The position numbers and the translations under genes are program-made. A stretch of DNA of 64,000 bases from an uncultured Ramlibacter sp. Lineage in GTDB: Bacteria > Pseudomonadota > Gammaproteobacteria > Burkholderiales > Burkholderiaceae_C. Of the stretch, positions 16,971 through 24,090 are shown piece after piece. The stretch lies in assembly GCF_936925435.1 (NCBI RefSeq), contig NZ_CAKZHQ010000051.1, positions 62,001-126,000 of the forward strand, written 5' to 3'. Numbering within the stretch: the stretch's first letter is position 1; the number at the start of each line of letters is the position of its first letter. The notes under the pieces are model-generated. The model worked only from the letters and a program-made list of their open reading frames with translations. It did no database searches and was not told where the DNA came from.

Positions 16971-18199
16971 CGGCTGTAGCTGATGCGGTAGACCGCGCCG
17001 TGGAAGTCGTCGCTGACCAGCAGCGAGCCGTCCTTGAGCTGCAGGAAGTCGACCGGGCGTCCCAGGTACTGGTTGTTTTCCACCAGGCCGGTGAGGAAGG
17101 GCTCGCTCCTGGCGATGCCGCCCTTGCCATCGGGCCAGGCCACCAGGATGTCGGCGTACTTGGCCGTGCGGTTCCAGGGGCCGTGGCGGGCGATGAACAT
17201 CGCGCCCTGGTAGTTGCTGGGGAACATGGCGCCCGTATAGAACGTCATGCCCAAGGCCGCGGCGTGCGGGCCCAGCAGCAGGGCCGGCTTCTGGTAGGCC
17301 GAGCAGCTCTTGCCCCAGCCGAACTCCGGGTCGGTGAAGTCGCCCTGGTGGCAGTACGGAAAGCCGAAGTGCTGGCCGGGCGCGCCGACGCGGTTGAGTT
17401 CGTCATGGGGCAGGTCTTCGCTGAGCCAGTCGCGGCCGTTGTCGGTGAACCAGAGCTCGCCGTTCTTCGGGTCGAAGTCGAAGCCCACGGTGTTGCGCAC
17501 GCCCTTGGCGACGACCTCGACATTGCTGCCGTCCAGGTTCATGCGCAGGATCTGGGCGTGCGTGTCGCCGGGCTCGCAGATGTTGCAAGGCGCGCCCACA
17601 GGCACATAGAGCTTGTTGTCGCGGATGCGGATGTACTTCCAGCCATGCGGCACGTCGCCGGGCAGCTTGTCGTAGACCACGACGGGCTGGCCCACGTTGT
17701 CCAGCTTGCCCTCGATGTTGTCGTAGCGCAGCACCTGCTTGGGTGTGGCCACATAGAGCGCGCCGTTGTGCGTCTCGATGCCGGTGGGCAGCTGCATCTT
17801 GTCGATCAGGGTCTTGACCTCGCGGCTCCCGCCCTTGTCGCTGACGGCGTAGACCTTGCTGCCGACGAAGCGGGTGCTGACGAAGACCGTGCCCCTGTCG
17901 CCCTGGCGCAGGGCGCGGGCATCGAGCAGGCCGGTGGCCCAGGGTTCGATCTTGAAGCCCGGCGGCAGCTTGAACTTGGCCAGGGGCAGCTTGTCGGCCG
18001 CGGTCGGGATGGGATAGGAGGGCACAGGCGCCATGCGCATGGCTGTGGCGTCGCTGCGCGGCCGGCCGCGCGCCCAGAAGGGCTCTTCCTGCGCTGGCGC
18101 CCCAGCGGGCGCCGCGGGCGGTGTCTGTGCGACAGCGACTGCTGCTGCCAGCGCCAGGCTTGCGGCGCACCAGCGCGCGATGCGTTCTCGTGTGCTCAT
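16967..18199 (-). CDS. PQQ-dependent sugar dehydrogenase (sorbosone dehydrogenase family)
   Basis: The 410-residue precursor has a signal peptide (cleavage near AVAVA-QTPP) and a six-bladed propeller of the soluble glucose/sorbosone dehydrogenase family. Seen motifs include LPTGIETHNGALYVATP, GVRNTVGFDFDPKNGELWFT, the DNGRDWLSEDLPHDELNR calcium/PQQ region, and HGPWNRT. It would oxidise a sugar or aldehyde in the periplasm and hand electrons to the co-encoded cytochrome c. ATG 18199 was chosen because it yields the signal peptide. Divergent transcription from a LysR gene suggests inducible control. The exact substrate is unknown. Confidence 0.88.
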   Translation of the reverse strand: MSTRERIARWCAASLALAAAVAVAQTPPAAPAGAPAQEEPFWARGRPRSDATAMRMAPVPSYPIPTAADKLPLAKFKLPPGFKIEPWATGLLDARALRQGDRGTVFVSTRFVGSKVYAVSDKGGSREVKTLIDKMQLPTGIETHNGALYVATPKQVLRYDNIEGKLDNVGQPVVVYDKLPGDVPHGWKYIRIRDNKLYVPVGAPCNICEPGDTHAQILRMNLDGSNVEVVAKGVRNTVGFDFDPKNGELWFTDNGRDWLSEDLPHDELNRVGAPGQHFGFPYCHQGDFTDPEFGWGKSCSAYQKPALLLGPHAAALGMTFYTGAMFPSNYQGAMFIARHGPWNRTAKYADILVAWPDGKGGIARSEPFLTGLVENNQYLGRPVDFLQLKDGSLLVSDDFHGAVYRISYSR

Positions 18200-18278
18200 G
18201 CTTGTCTCCTTTTGTTGCTCTTGTGGCGCTCCCGTCAGCGCAGTGCGGGCGAGTGTGCGCGGCGCCTGGACGCAGTTC

Positions 18279-18312
18279 AATACAATAATCAATCTATTCA
18301 GTATGCAAGCCA
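18279..18312. promoter_or_regulatory. AT-rich divergent control region with imperfect inverted repeat
   Basis: Between the LysR and dehydrogenase genes lies a short AT-rich island (TACAATAATCAATCTATT) flanked by ATAC and GTAT. This makes an imperfect inverted repeat with a T-N11-A-like character. It is the only AT-rich stretch in the 104-bp gap, so it is the best candidate for the LysR box and overlapping promoters. It overlaps the proposed start of the LysR gene. Confidence 0.4.
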
Positions 18313-19211
18313 TGCATATCAACGACATCGACCTCAACCTGCTGCGTCTGTTCGACGCGGTGCACCGCTCACGCAACGTCAGCCGCGCGGCCGAGCAGCT
18401 GGGCATGACCCAGCCGGCCGCCAGCCACGGCCTGACCCGGCTGCGCCTGCTCATCAAGGATCCGCTGTTCGTACGTGCCGCCGGCGGCGTGCAGCCCACG
18501 CCCAAGGCGCAACGCCTCGCCGACGCGGTGCGCAGCGCGCTGGGCACGCTGGAAGAGGCGCTCAACGACTCGGCCGACTTCGATCCGCTGCAGTCGCACA
18601 AGAGCTTTCGCATCCACATGAGCGACATCGGCGAGGGACGTTTCCTGCCCGAGCTGATGGTGCTGCTGCGCGACCAGGCGCCGGGGGTGCGCATCGAGAC
18701 CATGCCGCTGCCGCGCGGCGAGGTGACCGAGGCGTTGGACAGCGGCCGCATCGACTTTGCTTTTGGCTTCCTGCCCATGGTCAAGGAGACGCAGCGGCTG
18801 CAACTGCTCAAGGACCGCTACTGCGTGCTGCTACGCAAAGGCCATCCCTTCACGCGCCGGCGCAGCACGGGCAAGGCCTTGCTCGACGCCCTGCACAAGC
18901 TGGAGTTCGTGGCGGTGCGCACCCATGCCGACACGCTGCGCATCCTGCAGCTGCTGCAACTGGAAGACCAGGTGCGGCTGACCACCGAGCATTTCATGGC
19001 CTTGCCCTCCATCGTCAAGGCCACGGACCTGGCTGTGGTGATGCCACTGAACATCGCGCAGGGCTTTGCCGCCGAGGGTGGCTACGCCATCGTCGAGCCG
19101 CCGCTGCCGCTGCGCGACTTCGCGGTGTCGCTGCACTGGAGCAAGCGCTTCGAATCCGACCCCGGCAACCGTTGGCTGCGCCAGGCCGTGGTGGGGCTGT
19201 TCAAGTCGTGA
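18303..19211 (+). CDS. LysR-family transcriptional regulator, divergent from PQQ dehydrogenase
   Basis: The 302-residue protein has the N-terminal winged HTH (about 6-66: LNLLRLFDAVHRSRNVSRAA, MTQPAASHGLTRLR, DPLFVRAAGGVQPTPKA) and a type 2 periplasmic-binding effector domain (about 95-300). The pattern is close to the NodD/LinR-like LysR subgroup. It probably senses a substrate or product of the divergently encoded dehydrogenase. Two start codons are possible, ATG 18303 and ATG 18312; the second gives MHINDIDLNLL, a common beginning for this subgroup, so the true start may be 18312. Confidence 0.92.
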   Translation: MQAMHINDIDLNLLRLFDAVHRSRNVSRAAEQLGMTQPAASHGLTRLRLLIKDPLFVRAAGGVQPTPKAQRLADAVRSALGTLEEALNDSADFDPLQSHKSFRIHMSDIGEGRFLPELMVLLRDQAPGVRIETMPLPRGEVTEALDSGRIDFAFGFLPMVKETQRLQLLKDRYCVLLRKGHPFTRRRSTGKALLDALHKLEFVAVRTHADTLRILQLLQLEDQVRLTTEHFMALPSIVKATDLAVVMPLNIAQGFAAEGGYAIVEPPLPLRDFAVSLHWSKRFESDPGNRWLRQAVVGLFKS

Positions 19212-19253
19212 GCGCGCCCGCGCTGCAACTGGCCGTCGTGTCGACGTCCAGCC

Positions 19254-19403
19254 TCAGGCGAAGATGCGCGTTGCCTTGTCCTTGAGCTCCAGCTGCCGCT
19301 GCATGATGCGCGGCACGTCGGGGTGCAAGGGATTGATCTCGGCCATCGCCCAGCGGTAGAACGCCTGGGCGAACGTGACATGGATGAAGTGCAGGATTTT
19401 CAT
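19254..19403 (-). CDS. Small hypothetical protein (49 residues)
   Basis: ATG 19403 opens a 49-residue frame rich in aromatic and hydrophobic residues (MKILHFIHVTFAQAFYRWAM) followed by a charged tail (PRIMQRQLELKDKATRIFA). It fills a gap that otherwise has no gene. Sequence character (amphipathic, no rare-residue runs) is that of a real small protein, but I recognise no family. It sits tail-to-tail with the LysR gene. Confidence 0.45.
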   Translation of the reverse strand: MKILHFIHVTFAQAFYRWAMAEINPLHPDVPRIMQRQLELKDKATRIFA

Positions 19404-19541
19404 GTCATGGATCCTGCGCAAGACCTGCCACTGGCCCTGTAGGCGGTTTCCGTCCCGGTTGGCGGACAAAGCGCGCTTCCCGCTGTCGGACGGCACCAAC
19501 GTGGCCCCACGCCTCAGCTGTTCCTGGCCCAGAATGAAGCC

Positions 19542-20207
19542 ATGACGACGCTTCCTCCCAATTACCTCAACCCTGGCCTGCCGGCCGGCCTGGCCACCGT
19601 CCGCATTCCCCTGGTCGAAGCCACCGAGGCTTCGCTGCAGGGCTATGGCGTGCTGGTCGACGACCCCAAGGCGCACAAGGTGGAGATCGTGCGCTGGCCG
19701 GCCCAGGGCTGGCGGCCGGTGGACAGCGACAGCGGCGACGAGGGCGGCACCACCACCGGCACCTTTATCGCTGAGTGGGAGGGCGACATCCTCTACGGCA
19801 AGAACGACGCTGTCGGTGGCCACTACATCCTGGGCTACAACAGCCTGCCCGAGCAGGCCGACACCACGCACCGCCGCCCGCCCGCCAGGCTGCTGCTGTG
19901 GCACTGCAACTACCACCCGGACGGCGGCCAGATGTTCTTCCCGCTGGAGCCCGGTCCTTTCCTGGTGCCCATGGCGCTGCCGGGCGACGACGTGAAGCCG
20001 CAGGACTTCGTCTGCTTCTGGTTCCGCGGCGGCCAGGGCCTGCGCATGCATCCCAACGTCTGGCACGAAGGTGTGTTCGCGCCCAGCGGCCGGCGCAGCT
20101 TCTACGACGAGCAGGGCGCGGTTCATGCCCGCGTCTCGGTCAACTTCGCCACCGAGTTCGGCTGCCTGCTGGAGATGCCGCTGGCGCCGGACCAGCCGCT
20201 GGCCTAG
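19542..20207 (+). CDS. Ureidoglycolate lyase-like cupin (AllA family)
   Basis: The 221-residue cytosolic protein has features of the ureidoglycolate lyase/hydrolase family: an N-terminal IPLVEATEASLQGYGVLVDD strand region and a core with HPNVWHEGVF, the position where AllA proteins keep a conserved Trp-His near the active site. AllA cleaves ureidoglycolate to glyoxylate and urea, the last step of purine and allantoin use. This fits the neighbouring purine genes. At 221 residues it is longer than the usual 160-170, with extra sequence around 65-130, so a different substrate is possible. Confidence 0.65.
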   Translation: MTTLPPNYLNPGLPAGLATVRIPLVEATEASLQGYGVLVDDPKAHKVEIVRWPAQGWRPVDSDSGDEGGTTTGTFIAEWEGDILYGKNDAVGGHYILGYNSLPEQADTTHRRPPARLLLWHCNYHPDGGQMFFPLEPGPFLVPMALPGDDVKPQDFVCFWFRGGQGLRMHPNVWHEGVFAPSGRRSFYDEQGAVHARVSVNFATEFGCLLEMPLAPDQPLA

Positions 20208-21115
20208 GACCGGCCGGCGCGCAGCGCGGGCACCAGCTCCAGCACCGCATCGGCAAAGACCTGCGGCACTTCCTGGGGCATGTTGTGGCCCACACCCGGC
20301 ACGACGCGGTGCGAGCGCGGTCCACTGAAGCGCGCGGCGTGGGCCGATGCATCGGCGGGTGGCCGCACGCCATCGTCTGCGCCGTCGAAAGTGATGGTGG
20401 GCACGGTGATGACTGGTTGCGCAGACAGGCGCTGTTCGACCGCCTCGTAGGCCGGGTCACCCAGCACCAGGTCGAAGCGGTGCCGGTAGGACTGGACCAC
20501 CACCTCGACGAAGTCCGGGTTGTCGAAGGCCGGCGCGCTGCGCTCGAATGTGGCGTCGTCGAAAACCCAGGTCGGCGACTACAGGCGCCACAGCAGGCGG
20601 ACCAGGCCGCGCCTGTCCTTGGCCAGGCCGGCGCGGCCGCGCTCGCTGTGGAAGTAGTACTGGTACCAGTAGCTGTGCTCATTGGCCGGCGTGTCCGGTT
20701 CCATGGCGCGGGCAATGTTCTGGATGTTGTAGCTGTTGAAGGACAACAGCCCGGCGCAGCGCTGCGGCCACAGCGCCGCCACCACACAGGCGGCGCGGCC
20801 GCCCCAGTCGTAGCCGGCGAGTACGGCGCGCGGCACGGCCAGCGCGTCCATCAGCGCCAGCAGGTCGGCGCCCAGCGCCGCCTGCTCGCCCGAGCGCGGC
20901 GTGGCCGCATCGAGAAAGCGCGTGGGCCCGAAGCCGCGCAGGTAGGGCACGATGACCCTGCACCCGGCCGCGGCTAGCAGCGGTGCGACTTCAGCGTAGG
21001 CATGGATGTCGTAGGGGAAGCCGTGCATCAGGAACACCGGCGGGCCGTCGGCCGGGCCCGACTCGGCATAGGCAATGGACAGAACGCCGGCGTTGATGTG
21101 TTTGAGCGCTTGCAT
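20204..21115 (-). pseudogene. Alpha/beta hydrolase (haloalkane dehalogenase/epoxide hydrolase type) interrupted by TAG
   Basis: The reading frame from ATG 21115 to the stop at 20204 would encode 303 residues but has an in-frame TAG at 20581-20579 (codon 179). Before it come the oxyanion region HGFP and nucleophile motif AGYDWGGRAA. After it, in the same frame, come the acid (TFDGADDGV) and the base (VPGVGHNMPQE). The local sequence reads RLLWRL-stop-SPTW, and this family normally has a Trp there, so a single TGG to TAG change explains it. The 178-residue product would lack the charge-relay residues. Either the gene is inactive in this strain, the stop is suppressed, or it is a base-call error. 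It ends 4 bp inside the AllA-like gene. Confidence 0.85.
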
Positions 21116-21151
21116 GGCTGCATTGTCGCGATCTTGGGATGGCCCTGTACG

Positions 21152-21697
21152 ATGCCTTTCATGGCCGCCACCTTCCTGGGCAGCAAGCCCTGCGAGCTCC
21201 CTGCAAGCGCGTTGCTGCGCCGCTACAGCGAGAGCGGCGCCTATGCGGACTGCTATGCCGCCGAACTGCCGGGCGCCATCAGCCGGCCGATGTATGTCGA
21301 AGCCTTCTACACGACCTGGCTGTTCAAGCTCGAACGCGCCATCCTGCGCTGGGCTGTGCGCCGCCCTTCGACCGATATACAGGCCCGGCAACTGGCGCAG
21401 GGCACGCTGCAGTCCTTCGCCGCCTGGCGGGTCGAAGGCCAGGACGCAACGCAGATCCTGCTGGGCGACTTCAGCGGCCGCACCAAGTCCTGGCTGATGG
21501 TGGCGACTATAGGGGGCGAGGGCACGCGCCTGTACTTCGGCTCGGCCGTTGTGCCGGTGGCGCGCACTTCGGACGGAAAACGCAGCATGGGCTGGGTCTT
21601 CCATGCCCTGCTGGGTTTCCACCGGCTGTATGCGCGGCTGCTGCTCCATGCGGCCTGCGCGCGTGTGCGCAAGGCGCAGGCCGCACAGAGCGCCTAG
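21152..21697 (+). CDS. Conserved hypothetical protein (about 180 residues)
   Basis: The frame gives MPFMAATFLGSKPCELPASA, a middle section with YVEAFYTTWLFKLERAILRW, FAAWRVEGQDATQILLGDFS and GRTKSWLMVA, and a C-terminal basic helix. The order resembles small proteobacterial proteins with a lipocalin-like or DUF2867-like beta core, but I cannot assign a family. Either ATG 21152 or ATG 21161 could be the start, and both have weak ribosome sites. It overlaps the xdhB stop tail-to-tail by 3 bp. Confidence 0.65.
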   Translation: MPFMAATFLGSKPCELPASALLRRYSESGAYADCYAAELPGAISRPMYVEAFYTTWLFKLERAILRWAVRRPSTDIQARQLAQGTLQSFAAWRVEGQDATQILLGDFSGRTKSWLMVATIGGEGTRLYFGSAVVPVARTSDGKRSMGWVFHALLGFHRLYARLLLHAACARVRKAQAAQSA

Positions 21698-24090
21698 CGC
21701 CCGTTCAAGGCCCGCAGCAGGTTCTCCGCCGTTGCCGGCGCTTGCAGCTTCACCTGTTCCTTCGAAGCCTTCACAGAGCCCACGGCTTCACGCAGCGCTT
21801 CCCACACCGCGATGCCCAGCATGAAGGGCGGCTCGCCCACGGCCTTGCTGCCGCCCACGTTGTCCTCGCGGTTGGCCTCGGGCCAGAGATCGACCTTGAA
21901 GTGGGCCGGGATGTCGCCCGTGGCCGGGATCTTGTAGGTGCTGGGCGCGTGGGTGCTCAGATAGCCCTTGTCGTTCCACACCAGCTGCTCGGTGGTCAGC
22001 CAGCCCATGCCTTGCACGAAGCCGCCCTCGATCTGGCCGATGTCCAGCGCCGGGTTGATGCTGGTGCCCACGTCATGCAGGATGTCGACCTTGAGCACGC
22101 GGCTCTCGCCTGTCAGGGTGTCGATCACCACCTCGCAGCAGGCTGCGCCGTAGGCAAAGTAGTAGAAGGGCCGGCCCGTGAGCGTCACCTTGTCGTAATG
22201 GATCTTGGGCGTGCGGTAGAAGCCGTCGCTCCACAGCTGGATGCGGTTGGCGTAAGCCGCTTTCACCACCTCGTCGAAAGAGCGCGTGGACTTGGGGCTG
22301 AGCACACTCCCGCCACGGAACTCGATGGCACCCGCGCCGCAGCCGTCCAGGCCGGCGACGAAGGCCGCCAGGTTGTCGCGCACATTGCGCGCCGCGTACT
22401 GGGCGGCGCGGCCGTTCAGGTCGGTGCCGCTCGACGCCGCCGTGGCCGAGGCGTTGGGCACCTTGCTGGTGTCGGCCGCTGTGGAGCGCACCCGCTCGAA
22501 GGGCACGCCCAGTTCGTCGGCGACGATCTGCGCCACCTTGGTGTTCAGGCCCTGGCCCATCTCGGTGCCGCCGTGGTTGACCTGCACGCTGCCGTCGGTG
22601 TAGACATGGACCAGGGCGCCGGCCTGGTTGAAGAAGGTGGCGGTGAAGCTGATGCCGAACTTGACCGGCGTGATGGCGATGCCGCGCTTGAGCACCGGGC
22701 TGCTCTTGTTCCATGCCGAAATGGCCGCACGCCGGGACCGGTAGGACGCAGTCTGCTCCAGTTTCGATAGCAGGGGCGCGAGGATGTTGTCCTCCACCTT
22801 CATCTGGTAGTGGGTGACATTGCGCTCCTCGATGCCATAGAGGTTGCGCATGCGCACATCGAAGGGATCGAGTCCGAGCTGGCGCGCGATGTCGCCCAGG
22901 ATGGCCTCGATCACGATCACGCCCTGCGGCCCGCCGAAGCCGCGGAAAGCCGTGTGGCTCTGGGTGTTGGTCTTGCAGCGGTGCGAGACGATCTCCACGT
23001 CGCTCAGGTAGTAGGCGTTGTCGACATGGAAGATGGCGCGGTCGGCCACCGGACCCGAGAGGTCGGCCGAGAAGCCGCAGTTGGCCAGCATGGTCAGCTT
23101 CAGGGCTGTCAGCAGGCCCGTGCCGTCGAAGCCGGCTTGGTAGTCGTAGGCAAAGGGATGGCGCTTGCCAGTGACCATGAAGTCGTCGTCGCGGTCCAGC
23201 CGCAGCTTGACCGGGCGCTTGAACTTGCGTGCCGCCAGCGCGGCCCACACGGCCAGGTGGCCGGCTTGCGTTTCCTTGCCGCCGAAGCCACCGCCCATGC
23301 GCCGGCATTCCACCGTCACCGCGTTGTTCTCCAGGCCCAGGGCATGGGCCACCCAGTGCTGGATCTCGCCCGGGTGCTGGGTGCTGGAATAGATCCACCA
23401 CTGGTCCTGCTCCAGCGGCAGGGCATAGGCCACCTGGCCTTCCAGGTAGAAGTGCTCCTGGCCGCCGACCTCGAGCTGGCCGCTGAGGGTGTGCTGCGAC
23501 GTTGCCATTGCCGCCTCGGGCTCGCCGCGCCGCACGGTCACGGCCGGCAGCACATAGCTTTTCTGGGCGTGGGCCTCGCGCGGCGACAGCACCGGCGGCA
23601 GCGGCTCGATCTTGAGCTGCACCTTGCGCGCCGCGCGGCGCGCTTGCATCACAGTGTCGGCCAGCACCAGGCCGACGACCTGGCCGATGTGTTCGACCTT
23701 GTCGATGGCGAAGATGGCTTCGTCGTGGACGAAGGTGGCCAGCAGCTTGTCGCCCGGGATGTCGGCGCTGAGCACCACGCCGCGCACGCCGGCCAGGGCC
23801 AGGGCGGCGCTGGCGTCCACGCCCAGCAGGCGGCCATGGGCGACGGTGGACAGGATGGGCGCCGCATGCAGCGTGCCCTTGACCTCGGGGATGTCGTCGA
23901 CATAGGTGGCGCTGCCCGCCACCTGGGCGCGCGCGCTCTCGTGCGGGCGCGACACGCCCGAGGCCGGGCCGGGCGCGGCCGGCGCATGGGGCGAAAGGGT
24001 GGCCGGCGCGATGTTGCGCTCGCCGGCGGCGGCCGGTCCACCGGGCCCGCCACCGTCTTGCGCGCTGAACTCCTTGTTGCGCGTGTTCAT
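21694..24090 (-). CDS. xdhB: Xanthine dehydrogenase, molybdopterin-binding subunit
   Basis: The 798-residue large subunit oxidises hypoxanthine and xanthine to urate in the cytosol. It has the aldehyde oxidase/xanthine dehydrogenase a/b hammerhead near residues 45-150 and the Moco domain after it. Motifs include GGFGGKETQAGHLAVWAALA, AFRGFGGPQGV, GGTEMGQGLNTKVAQ and the active-site GSKAVGEPPFMLG, whose Glu is catalytic. It overlaps xdhA by 4 bp (ATGA). No xdhC (Moco insertion) gene follows, although that is usual in this operon. Residues about 440-460 (LLSKLEQTASYRSRRAAISA) may contain a decayed copy of the dispersed repeat. Confidence 0.95.
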   Translation of the reverse strand: MNTRNKEFSAQDGGGPGGPAAAGERNIAPATLSPHAPAAPGPASGVSRPHESARAQVAGSATYVDDIPEVKGTLHAAPILSTVAHGRLLGVDASAALALAGVRGVVLSADIPGDKLLATFVHDEAIFAIDKVEHIGQVVGLVLADTVMQARRAARKVQLKIEPLPPVLSPREAHAQKSYVLPAVTVRRGEPEAAMATSQHTLSGQLEVGGQEHFYLEGQVAYALPLEQDQWWIYSSTQHPGEIQHWVAHALGLENNAVTVECRRMGGGFGGKETQAGHLAVWAALAARKFKRPVKLRLDRDDDFMVTGKRHPFAYDYQAGFDGTGLLTALKLTMLANCGFSADLSGPVADRAIFHVDNAYYLSDVEIVSHRCKTNTQSHTAFRGFGGPQGVIVIEAILGDIARQLGLDPFDVRMRNLYGIEERNVTHYQMKVEDNILAPLLSKLEQTASYRSRRAAISAWNKSSPVLKRGIAITPVKFGISFTATFFNQAGALVHVYTDGSVQVNHGGTEMGQGLNTKVAQIVADELGVPFERVRSTAADTSKVPNASATAASSGTDLNGRAAQYAARNVRDNLAAFVAGLDGCGAGAIEFRGGSVLSPKSTRSFDEVVKAAYANRIQLWSDGFYRTPKIHYDKVTLTGRPFYYFAYGAACCEVVIDTLTGESRVLKVDILHDVGTSINPALDIGQIEGGFVQGMGWLTTEQLVWNDKGYLSTHAPSTYKIPATGDIPAHFKVDLWPEANREDNVGGSKAVGEPPFMLGIAVWEALREAVGSVKASKEQVKLQAPATAENLLRALNGR
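22715..22775 (-). repeat. Possible decayed copy of the 57-bp repeat inside xdhB
   Basis: The minus strand reads CTGCTATCGAAA and, 44 nt after CTATC, GGCCATTTCGGC. Spacing and frame match the other copies, but the 3' end is only partly conserved and native XdhB sequence is similar here, so it may be a coincidence. Confidence 0.3.

Noticed and set aside
16889-19285. 798-residue open frame on the plus strand across the dehydrogenase and LysR genes
   Set aside because: It crosses two real genes and has no recognisable domain.
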